A stretch of 7,934 nucleotides of DNA from positions 1 through 7,934 of the forward strand of contig CAMAYM010000114.1 in assembly GCA_945862495.1 (NCBI GenBank), written 5' to 3'. Below the pieces are notes generated by a model that had not been told where the DNA came from, made no database searches, and saw nothing but the letters and a program-made list of their open reading frames with translations. The stretch is from Bordetella parapertussis. GTDB taxonomy: Bacteria; Pseudomonadota; Gammaproteobacteria; Burkholderiales; Burkholderiaceae_B. Below, piece after piece: positions 1-5,916 of this stretch. Position 1 is the stretch's first letter. Every line of letters starts with the position of its first letter. The position numbers and the translations under genes were made by a program.

Positions 1-1169
1 TGATGGTTCAAGTCATTAAAGATCCACTCGGCACGAAAGGTGCAAGACTTTCCACCCAAATCAGCATTGCGGGCCGCATGCTGGTGTATCTCCCCCATGA
101 GCCGCACATTGGCATTTCACAGAAAATAGGGTCAGAGCCTGACCGGCAGGCTCTGCGGGATCGTCTCCAAGCCTTAATCCCTTTGGAAGAAAAAGGCGGC
201 TTTATCGTTCGCACACAAGCCGAGGGTGCAAACGATCAAGAGCTCGAAGCTGATCTTGCCTATCTCAAAAAAATATGGGGTAACGTGCAACAAGGCGCGA
301 GGACCTTGCCCGCGACCAGCCTACTTCACCAAGATCTGACCCTTGCCCAGCGTGTACTCAGGGATATGGTCACCCCCGAAACCAATCAAATTTTGATTGA
401 TTCACGCAGTGTCACGACTCAGTTGAAGACTTGGGCGGACATTTACACACCATCGGTTGTTGAGCGCATCAAACACTACAGCGGCGAACGAACACTTTTT
501 GATACCGCGAACATCGAGGAAGAAATCGCCCGCGCGCTTGCTCGGCGTGTCGATCTGAAATCGGGTGGCTATTTGATTATTGACCAGACTGAGGCGCTCA
601 CGACGGTGGACGTGAATACAGGCGGCTTTGTGGGCGGAAGAAATTTCAACGACACAATTTTTAAAACTAATTTAGAAGCCGCACAGGCTATCGCCCGCCA
701 GCTTAGGTTACGTAATTTAGGCGGCATCATCATCCTAGACTTTATTGATATGGATGAAGCAGAGCACCGGGATGCAGTACTAGCCGAACTCAACAAGGCA
801 CTGTCCTTTGATCGTACACGCATGACAGTAAACGGCTACACGCAACTGGGCTTAGTTGAAATGACTCGTAAACGCACGCGTGATTCGCTTGCGCATCAAG
901 TGTGCGAGCCTTGCCCGACCTGCCAAAGTCGTGGCCATGTACGCACGAACAAAAGCATTTGCTATGACATCTTGCGAGAGATTTTGAGGGAGGCCAAACA
1001 ATTCAATCCACGCGAATTTCGCATCCTTGCATCACAGGGCGTCATTGATCTCTTTTTAGAGGAGGAGAGTCAGCACCTTGCAGTATTGGGCGACTTTATT
1101 GGAAAAAAAATCTATTTAGAAGTCGCGACGGATTACACGCAAGAGCAATATGACATTGTGCTGACATGA
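1..1169 (+). CDS. rng: Ribonuclease G, 3' part (5' end outside window)
   Basis: Endoribonuclease of the RNase E/G family, which in the cytoplasm matures 16S rRNA 5' ends and turns over some mRNAs. About 389 residues are visible. The Met codon at position 3 aligns with an internal Met of E. coli RNase G (usual length near 490), and the two bases before it fit the end of the preceding Leu codon. About 100 residues, including most of the S1 RNA-binding domain, therefore lie upstream of the window. Counting from that Met, the DNase I-like catalytic core is intact. The Mg-binding residues are Asp203 and Asn205 in TTVDVNTGG, and Asp246 in ILDFIDM. The Zn-link motif that holds dimers together is Cys304-Pro-Thr-Cys307. 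The protein ends at the usual RNase G position with no RNase E-type C-terminal scaffold, which decides for G over E. No intrinsic terminator is visible after the stop. Identification is very secure. Confidence 0.96.
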   Translation, partial: MVQVIKDPLGTKGARLSTQISIAGRMLVYLPHEPHIGISQKIGSEPDRQALRDRLQALIPLEEKGGFIVRTQAEGANDQELEADLAYLKKIWGNVQQGARTLPATSLLHQDLTLAQRVLRDMVTPETNQILIDSRSVTTQLKTWADIYTPSVVERIKHYSGERTLFDTANIEEEIARALARRVDLKSGGYLIIDQTEALTTVDVNTGGFVGGRNFNDTIFKTNLEAAQAIARQLRLRNLGGIIILDFIDMDEAEHRDAVLAELNKALSFDRTRMTVNGYTQLGLVEMTRKRTRDSLAHQVCEPCPTCQSRGHVRTNKSICYDILREILREAKQFNPREFRILASQGVIDLFLEEESQHLAVLGDFIGKKIYLEVATDYTQEQYDIVLT

Positions 1170-1200
1170 CGATTAACAGATTGCGTGAGAATATTTTCAA

Positions 1201-1280
1201 ATTGTCAATACAGAATCATAGGGATATACGCGGGTGCGCGCTGAGTGTGCTTGAGGGATAGAATCAATAAGTATTGTCAA
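1201..1280 (+). repeat. Two direct copies of ATTGTCAA in the receptor leader
   Basis: The 8-mer ATTGTCAA occurs at 1201-1208 and again at 1273-1280. Each copy holds the small palindrome TTG-T-CAA. AGAATCA also appears twice between them, near 1212 and 1260. The first copy coincides with the proposed -35 box and the second lies downstream of the proposed start of transcription, so the pair could be a regulator site. Chance is also possible in AT-rich spacer DNA. Confidence 0.3.
1202..1230 (+). promoter_or_regulatory. Possible sigma70 promoter for the receptor/MetE-like unit
   Basis: A TTGTCA hexamer (1202-1207, 5 of 6 to the -35 consensus) is followed after exactly 17 nt by TATACG (1225-1230, 4 of 6 to the -10 consensus). 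Initiation would fall near 1237, giving a leader of roughly 94 nt before the ATG at 1331. The site lies in the 161-nt gap after rng, where a promoter is expected. A second TTGTCA at 1274-1279 has no properly spaced -10. This rests on consensus matching by eye only. Confidence 0.3.
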
Positions 1281-1317
1281 AAACTTTAAGCTTTATAAAA
1301 AGAAATCAGACAAATCT

Positions 1318-1330
1318 AAAGGAGAAAGAT
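1318..1330 (+). promoter_or_regulatory. Ribosome binding site that fixes the receptor start
   Basis: AAAGGAG at 1318-1324 lies 6 nt before the ATG at 1331. It supports that start over the in-frame TTG at 1274, which would put 19 charged and polar residues in front of an otherwise normal signal peptide. Confidence 0.85.
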
Positions 1331-2326
1331 ATGAAAAAAGTTTTAACCTCACGCATTGTTAGCACGCTCGGGCTAGCCACGCTTGCTTTGTCAGGTGCAC
1401 TCAGCATTTCGACTGTGCACGCGCAGTCAACCTACCCAAACAAACCGATTAAATTTGTGGTGCCTTACTCTGCTGGCACGACAACTGATGTGATCGCACG
1501 CGTCTATGCCGACAAACTTGGCAAAGTGCTCGGTCAAAATATTATTGTCGATAACAAAGCGGGTGCGGGCGGAAACATCTCGGCCGAATCCGTGGCGCGT
1601 GCTGCGCCCGACGGCTACACCTTGACCTTTTCAACAAGTGCAACGCATGCCACCAATCCATCGCTTTATAAAAATGTAAATTTTGATCCGATCAAAGACT
1701 TCACGCATATCGCACTGATGGTCGCAGCACCAAACATGCTCGCGATCAATCCCAAAATCCCCGCCACCAATATGGCGGAACTCATTGCTTATGCGAAAAA
1801 AAATCCAGGTAAATTGACCTATATCTCTGCAGGTTCTGGCACCTCGCCACACATGGCCGGCGAGTTACTGAAAACCATGGCAGGTATTGATATTCAGCAC
1901 GTTCCTTACAAAAACATCAACCAAGGCTTTACAGACTTGTTCGCTGGCACTGTTTCGATGACCTTTTATCACGTCCCAGTCATTTACCCGCATGTAAAGG
2001 ATGGCCGACTGCGCGCACTCGGTGTAGCGACCAGCGAACGCAGCCCGATTGCTCCCGAAGTGCCCCCTATTGGAGACACTGTTAAAGGTTACGATCTGCG
2101 CCCATGGTGGGGCTTGGCAGGACCTGCTGGTATGCCAAAAGATGTCACGGACAAACTGTACGCAGCCACCACCCAAGTCTTGGCTGATCCTGAAGTACAA
2201 GAGCGCTTTAAAAATCTTGGTTTGATCATTACGCCAATGACCTCGAAACAATTCAATGACTTTACTGTCACTGAATTGGCAAAATGGAGCAAGATTGTCA
2301 AAGACTCCGGCGCAAGTGCAAACTAA
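1331..2326 (+). CDS. Bug-family (TTT) periplasmic solute-binding receptor
   Basis: Extracytoplasmic receptor of the tripartite tricarboxylate transporter class (Bug proteins, TctC fold), 331 residues, a normal family length. The chosen ATG has a strong Shine-Dalgarno and begins a Sec signal peptide: MKK, a hydrophobic core to about residue 28, and a likely cut after VHA (31|32). Family landmarks follow in order: YPNKPIKFVVPYSAG (35-49), the ligand loop ending TDVIAR (52-57), VDNKAGAGGNISAE (73-86), YISAGSGTSPHMAGEL (164-179), HVPYKNINQGFTDLFAG (190-206) and WWGLAGPAGMP (259-269). The first ligand loop reads AGTTTD, where many relatives have a second glycine (GG). The ligand cannot be predicted, though Bug proteins usually bind carboxylates or related small molecules. 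No TctA/TctB membrane genes are in the window, so it is an orphan receptor here. The MetE-like gene begins 3 nt after its stop, which implies co-transcription. Confidence 0.93.
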   Translation: MKKVLTSRIVSTLGLATLALSGALSISTVHAQSTYPNKPIKFVVPYSAGTTTDVIARVYADKLGKVLGQNIIVDNKAGAGGNISAESVARAAPDGYTLTFSTSATHATNPSLYKNVNFDPIKDFTHIALMVAAPNMLAINPKIPATNMAELIAYAKKNPGKLTYISAGSGTSPHMAGELLKTMAGIDIQHVPYKNINQGFTDLFAGTVSMTFYHVPVIYPHVKDGRLRALGVATSERSPIAPEVPPIGDTVKGYDLRPWWGLAGPAGMPKDVTDKLYAATTQVLADPEVQERFKNLGLIITPMTSKQFNDFTVTELAKWSKIVKDSGASAN

Positions 2327-2329
2327 ACA

Positions 2330-3373
2330 ATGAAATCACAGCAACCTGCAATGCTGCTGCCAACCACGGTGGTTGGCAGTTATCCTCAACCAGACTGGCT
2401 AGTTGATCGGGAGCAATTGTCCAAAGGTGTGCCACGGACACGTCAACATGAACTCTGGCGTATTCCTGAGGAGCGACTGGAACAGGCGCAAGATGATGCG
2501 ACGGTGCTGGCGATCAGAGATATGGAACGCGCGGGCATCGACATCATTACGGATGGCGAAATCAGAAGAGAAAGTTATTCAAACCGTTTTGCCATGGAGC
2601 TCGAAGGGGTCGATGGCAAGACTCCAGCCATCATTACGTCAAAAGCAGGCTTACAAACACCCGTACCCCGCGTGGTGAGTAAAATTGTTCGCACTCATCC
2701 TGTGGAGATTCGAGATTTGCTATTTTTGAAAGCAAATACGGATCGTCTGGCGAAGATCACCCTGCCCGGCCCTTTTACGATGGGCCAACAGGCAAAAAAC
2801 GAGTTCTACGCCGATGACGAAGAAATGGTGATGGACTTTGCGGCGGCGGTCAATGCTGAGGCGCTGGATCTACAAGCCGCAGGGGCAGATTTCATTCAAC
2901 TCGATGAGCCCTGGCTACGTCATGACCCTGAGGCGGCTAAACGCTATGCCGTCAAAGCGATTAATCGTGCACTGCAAGGCATTACGGTGCCGACCATTGT
3001 GCATTTGTGCTTTGGCTATGCCGCAGTTGTCAAAGGACAGAAACCAACGGGCTATTCGTTTTTACCAGGCCTGGGCGACTCGATTGCAAAGCAAATTTCT
3101 ATCGAAGCCGCGCAGCCGCGACTTGACTTGGGTGTGCTGACTGATCTTTCAGGTAAGAAAATCATGTTGGGTGTCCTGGATCTGGGGACACATGACATTG
3201 AGACACCCCAGATGGTGGCAGAGCGTATTCGTGCTGGATTGAAATACGTTGCTGCGGAAAACATGATTCCTGCTCCCGACTGCGGCATGAAGTACTTACC
3301 AAGAGATGTTGCTTTCGGTAAGCTGCGCGCGCTCGCAGAAGGTGCCAAGATTGTGCGACAAGAACTTTCCTGA
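2330..3373 (+). CDS. MetE C-terminal-domain-like methyltransferase (cobalamin-independent methionine synthase family)
   Basis: A 347-residue, single-barrel member of the methionine synthase II superfamily. It matches only the C-terminal catalytic half of MetE (about 750 residues in E. coli). Seen in the sequence: the opening TTVVGSYPQ (12-20), like the start of the MetE catalytic barrel; IQLDEPWL (189-196), equivalent to the homocysteine-contacting QVDEP region; and a complete candidate zinc site of His225 and Cys227 (HLC), Glu259 (SIEAAQP) and Cys318 (PDCGMK). With the zinc ligands kept, the protein is probably an active thiol methyltransferase or demethylase. Without the N-terminal half it may not use methyltetrahydrofolate as MetE does. 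Core-only relatives include folate-independent methionine synthases, but many members are uncharacterised. The start follows the receptor stop by 3 nt with no clear Shine-Dalgarno, so translation may depend on the receptor's ribosomes. Family assignment is secure; substrate and reaction are not. Confidence 0.85.
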   Translation: MKSQQPAMLLPTTVVGSYPQPDWLVDREQLSKGVPRTRQHELWRIPEERLEQAQDDATVLAIRDMERAGIDIITDGEIRRESYSNRFAMELEGVDGKTPAIITSKAGLQTPVPRVVSKIVRTHPVEIRDLLFLKANTDRLAKITLPGPFTMGQQAKNEFYADDEEMVMDFAAAVNAEALDLQAAGADFIQLDEPWLRHDPEAAKRYAVKAINRALQGITVPTIVHLCFGYAAVVKGQKPTGYSFLPGLGDSIAKQISIEAAQPRLDLGVLTDLSGKKIMLGVLDLGTHDIETPQMVAERIRAGLKYVAAENMIPAPDCGMKYLPRDVAFGKLRALAEGAKIVRQELS

Positions 3374-3417
3374 TCGGGGCTTAAAGCACTGGGGGCAACA
3401 AGCTCAAGTCAGGAAAG
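3365..3417. repeat. Perfect 9-bp inverted repeat spanning both convergent stop codons
   Basis: CTTTCCTGA at 3365-3373 is exactly complementary to TCAGGAAAG at 3409-3417, separated by 35 nt. Each arm contains the stop codon of one of the two convergent genes in the same reading phase, so both proteins end in Glu-Leu-Ser. The 35-nt loop and the lack of a T-run make it a poor intrinsic terminator, but a transcript from either side could fold it. Confidence 0.6.
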
Positions 3418-4788
3418 CTCAGGATGCATCGTGTGCCACGGGGTGGCTTGTTCAAAAGCCGCTCCGGCTCGTAACACAGTCACCTCGTCGTAGTTTTTGC
3501 CAATGAGTTGTAACGACACCGGCAGACCCTCACTAGACAAACCGCTCATCACTGCCAAGGCAGGATGTCCAGTGAGGTTAAACGGAACCCGTGCCTGTCT
3601 GGTGTAGGTACGGACGACCTCTTTGACATCATCAATCCGGCAAGCAGGATCTAAAGAGTTGGCCGCCAACAAAATATCCACGTTTTCGAAGGCGTGATTG
3701 ACGCGATCTATCAGCGCACCGCGCATCTGCATGGCCTGAACGTAATCACCTGCGCTTAGAAATGCGCCACACATCAACTTGCGTCTGGACATTTCTGCAT
3801 AATCTTGTGGGCGTTCACGAAGATTTCGCGCATGGATCGCCCAGCCTTCTGACATCAAGATGATTTTCTGGGCAGCACTAAACTCTTGTAGCGATGGCAA
3901 AGTGATGTCCTTGACCTCTGCGCCCAAGCCACGAAATACTTCGCACGCCTCATTGAGGGCTCGGGTCACATCAGGGTGGGCGATTTCATCATTTTCGTGA
4001 AAATGACGAATAAAACCAATTCGCAGGCCTTTGACACCCAGCTTGAGATCTCTGGTGTAAGTCGCAGGTTTGTTCGCCTCTGGAGAAGATGAGGTTTGCG
4101 CCATCACGTCAAGTAACAGTGCGACATCTTGGACCGTGCGTGCCATCGGCCCCACGTGATCCAGCGACATGGACAACGGGTATACCCCCCGTCTCGACAC
4201 CAAATCATAGGTCGCCTTGAGACCCGCTAAACCGCAAGCCGCCGCGGGATGACGCACAGATCCACCGGTATCGGTTCCGAGCGCGAGAGGCAAGAATCCC
4301 GCAGCGAGTGCTGTACCGGATCCAGAAGATGAACCGCCAGGGTGATGCGCGATATTCCAGGGATTGCGCGCAGGCGGAAACGGTAAGTCAAAAGAAGGAC
4401 CACCAATTGCAAACTCGTGCAGGGCTAGCTTGCCAAACAAAATCGCTCCTGAGGCACGTAAGGCCTTAATGACGTGCGCATCCTCCACAGCAAGGTGTTC
4501 TAGCATAACCTTGGAGTGGCAAGAGGTTCGCTGCCCTGCCATATCGATAATGTCTTTGATCCCGACGGGCACTCCATGCAGGGGCCCTAAGCGTCTTCCA
4601 GCCTTGAACTCTCGCTCCGCTAGCTTGGCGGCTTGAAGTGCGGGCACACGGTCGAGCTGGATAAATGCGTGATGTTGAGGCTCTAAAGCATCAATGCGTG
4701 CCAATAAGACTTCAAGGACCGTCACAGGAGAAAGCGTCCCTGCGTCATAGGCCTGACTGATTTCCGAAGCGGTCATCCAGTGCATCAT
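3409..4788 (-). CDS. Amidase-signature family hydrolase (AtzE/GatA-like)
   Basis: Cytoplasmic serine amidase, 459 residues from the chosen ATG, the usual length. The Ser-cisSer-Lys triad is complete: Lys78 in GVPVGIKDIID, cis-Ser153 in PGGSSSGSG and nucleophile Ser177 in GTDTGGSVRHPA. The 24-residue spacing between the two serines is typical of the family. These enzymes hydrolyse C-N bonds in amides, carbamoyl or biuret-type compounds, or release ammonia from glutamine in GatA. The ATG at 4788 is preferred because it overlaps the upstream gene's stop (ATGA) and has AGGTGA 4 nt before it. An in-frame TTG at 4812 would overlap that gene by 28 nt. Tight coupling to a small GatC/AtzG-like gene suggests a two-subunit enzyme. 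True GatA is unlikely because no gatB is nearby. Substrate unknown. It is the last gene of the apparent msbA operon and converges on the MetE-like gene. Confidence 0.92.
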   Translation of the reverse strand: MMHWMTASEISQAYDAGTLSPVTVLEVLLARIDALEPQHHAFIQLDRVPALQAAKLAEREFKAGRRLGPLHGVPVGIKDIIDMAGQRTSCHSKVMLEHLAVEDAHVIKALRASGAILFGKLALHEFAIGGPSFDLPFPPARNPWNIAHHPGGSSSGSGTALAAGFLPLALGTDTGGSVRHPAAACGLAGLKATYDLVSRRGVYPLSMSLDHVGPMARTVQDVALLLDVMAQTSSSPEANKPATYTRDLKLGVKGLRIGFIRHFHENDEIAHPDVTRALNEACEVFRGLGAEVKDITLPSLQEFSAAQKIILMSEGWAIHARNLRERPQDYAEMSRRKLMCGAFLSAGDYVQAMQMRGALIDRVNHAFENVDILLAANSLDPACRIDDVKEVVRTYTRQARVPFNLTGHPALAVMSGLSSEGLPVSLQLIGKNYDEVTVLRAGAAFEQATPWHTMHPELS

Positions 4789-5021
4789 GATTTCACCTGC
4801 ATCACAGGCCAAAGCTCAGCGGTATTGTCGATGGGCGCTTGAAACGCAGCGCGAATATTTAAAGCGGTTCGGGCAGCGGTGGCGACATCTTCTGGAAATT
4901 TTGCCAGCGCACCTTCGAGTCCCGCTAACCTGGCGAGCATCTGAATGTCATCGTCCTGAGTGACTGAAGGCGTAGAAGCGGGATGAGCGCTCGCCTGGGA
5001 ATTTGTTATTTTTTCCGCCAT
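4785..5021 (-). CDS. Small GatC/AtzG-like protein, probable amidase partner
   Basis: A 78-residue protein with a Ser/Thr/Ala-rich, probably disordered first 22 residues. A helical segment follows (DDDIQMLARLAGLEGALAKF, 23-42), then a second helix (about 44-60) and a Pro-containing tail with AELWPVM. This is the plan of GatC and of AtzG-type (DUF4089-like) small subunits: acidic residues leading into an LARLAGLE helix, then a tail that wraps the amidase. No signal peptide, transmembrane segment or catalytic motif is seen. The start is well supported, with AGGAG (5032-5028) 6 nt before the ATG. Its stop overlaps the amidase start by ATGA, so equal production of the two is likely. The inferred role is to stabilise or complete the amidase active site. 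The assignment rests on pattern and context because sequence similarity in so short a protein is weak. Confidence 0.72.
   Translation of the reverse strand: MAEKITNSQASAHPASTPSVTQDDDIQMLARLAGLEGALAKFPEDVATAARTALNIRAAFQAPIDNTAELWPVMQVKS
4789..4798 (-). promoter_or_regulatory. Ribosome binding site of the amidase, inside the upstream gene
   Basis: On the minus strand AGGTGA (4798-4793) sits 4 nt before the ATG at 4788, within the last codons of the 78-aa gene. With the ATGA overlap it indicates coupled translation of the two proteins and selects the 4788 start. Confidence 0.65.
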
Positions 5022-5032
5022 TTTGGACTCCT

Positions 5033-5054
5033 GTATTTTTTTTTGTATTTTTTT
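5033..5054. repeat. Tandem GTA-T-run repeat between nitroreductase and small subunit genes
   Basis: Two adjacent 12-nt-spaced units, each GTA followed by a T-run (9 T at 5036-5044, 7 T at 5048-5054), fill the gap. In the minus-strand mRNA they form A-rich tracts directly before the small subunit's Shine-Dalgarno, possibly unstructured DNA or RNA that helps ribosome loading. They lie outside coding sequence apart from the nitroreductase stop codon at 5055-5053. Confidence 0.5.
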
Positions 5055-5904
5055 ATTTCAAACTGAATTGTTTGCTACGTATGAATGCTCCGAAATCGGC
5101 GCGCTCCTCTACGGAATAGTGGCGGGCCTTATCTTCCGACCAGCCATTTAATTTAGCATCCGGATATATATTTGCATGACGCTGCCTGCGGAGGGGAAAC
5201 AATGCATGGCGACGCGCATCGTACGCATCGATGTGGTCTTTGAGACCCGACGCATCAAACTGATCCACATGCGTGGTGACGGCGAGAGGCAACCGCGGCA
5301 TGATGCGCCCAGACTCCAGGGGGTAACCCACGCAAAGTCCCGCCACGGGAAATACCGCTTCGGGCAAACCTAACAGCGCACTGGTCTGATCGGCGTGATT
5401 TCGCACAGCACTGATGGGTACGGTAACCAAACCAACCGCCTCGGCCGCGCGAATAAACTGGGTCATCACAATGCCCGCATCGACTGCGGCATTCATAAAG
5501 TGATCGAGGTGATCATTGACAAAAGGTTTGTCGCGCCATTGTCCGATCTGCCGAACACGGAGATTATTGGCACAAAATACCAAAAATACAGGCGCGTCAT
5601 TGATCCAAGGCATATCGGGAATCCAATCGGCGATGGACTTGATACGCGCGCGCTCAACCACATGCACGATGTCGGCTTGTTGCAAATCAGATTTTGAGGG
5701 CGCCGAAAGCGCGCAAGCAAAGAGCAGCTGAAGAAGGTCTTGTGGAACAGCCTGATTAGCCCATTTACGATGCGAACTGTGTGTCAGCATCCTTAGTAAC
5801 TCATCTGCGCCAGGCAGATCTGGAGGGATAGGCACAAACTCGCCAAAGCGCTGGAGCACCGCATCGGCTAGTTGTTCAGGAAGCGTGATGGGGCACTGCG
5901 ACAT
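5053..5904 (-). CDS. Nitroreductase-family FMN-dependent oxidoreductase
   Basis: A 283-residue flavoprotein, longer than minimal nitroreductases (about 200-220) and nearer the NfsA/FRP-like size. FMN-contact patches are visible: HSSHRKW (42-48, the usual Arg phosphate contact), SAPSKSDLQQ (67-76), the helix NAAVDAGIVMTQFIRAAEAVGL (138-159) with GLVTVPISAVRN (158-169), and GLCVGYP (189-195). A C-terminal extension with NIYPDAKLNGWSEDK (245-259) resembles the NfsA/FRP tail. Members reduce nitro groups, quinones, flavins or azo compounds with NAD(P)H in the cytosol; this one's substrate is unknown. The start ATG has AGGAG at 5918-5914, overlapping the msbA stop and 9 nt upstream. With only 12 nt between the genes, co-transcription with msbA is very likely. 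The next gene downstream begins 31 nt after its stop. Confidence 0.88.
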   Translation of the reverse strand: MSQCPITLPEQLADAVLQRFGEFVPIPPDLPGADELLRMLTHSSHRKWANQAVPQDLLQLLFACALSAPSKSDLQQADIVHVVERARIKSIADWIPDMPWINDAPVFLVFCANNLRVRQIGQWRDKPFVNDHLDHFMNAAVDAGIVMTQFIRAAEAVGLVTVPISAVRNHADQTSALLGLPEAVFPVAGLCVGYPLESGRIMPRLPLAVTTHVDQFDASGLKDHIDAYDARRHALFPLRRQRHANIYPDAKLNGWSEDKARHYSVEERADFGAFIRSKQFSLK

Positions 5905-5916
5905 AACAAATTTCTC

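Noticed and set aside
3..1169. RNase G starting at the Met codon at position 3
   Set aside because: That Met matches an internal Met of RNase G after the first half of the S1 domain. The gene continues upstream of the window rather than being a short or truncated version.
1186..1199. Imperfect palindrome TGAGAATATTTTCA as a rng terminator
   Set aside because: It is AT-rich with one mismatched pair, has no loop space and no following T-run, so it is not a credible intrinsic terminator.
1274..1330. N-terminal extension of the Bug receptor from TTG at 1274
   Set aside because: It would bury the signal peptide behind 19 polar residues, while the ATG at 1331 has an excellent Shine-Dalgarno.
2403..3140. 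Alternative-frame open frames inside the MetE-like gene (2403-2678, 2838-3140)
   Set aside because: They lie in another frame of a strongly conserved coding region, with no ribosome binding site or recognisable motif.
4789..4812. Amidase start at TTG 4812
   Set aside because: It gives a 28-nt overlap with the upstream gene and a non-homologous-looking lead. The ATG at 4788 has AGGTGA and the typical ATGA coupling.
3409..5021. GatCA subunits of the tRNA-dependent amidotransferase
   Set aside because: No gatB is adjacent, and the operon with a nitroreductase is not the usual gatCAB arrangement. AtzE/AtzG-type pairing fits better, though a whole-genome check for another gatCAB is needed to be sure.
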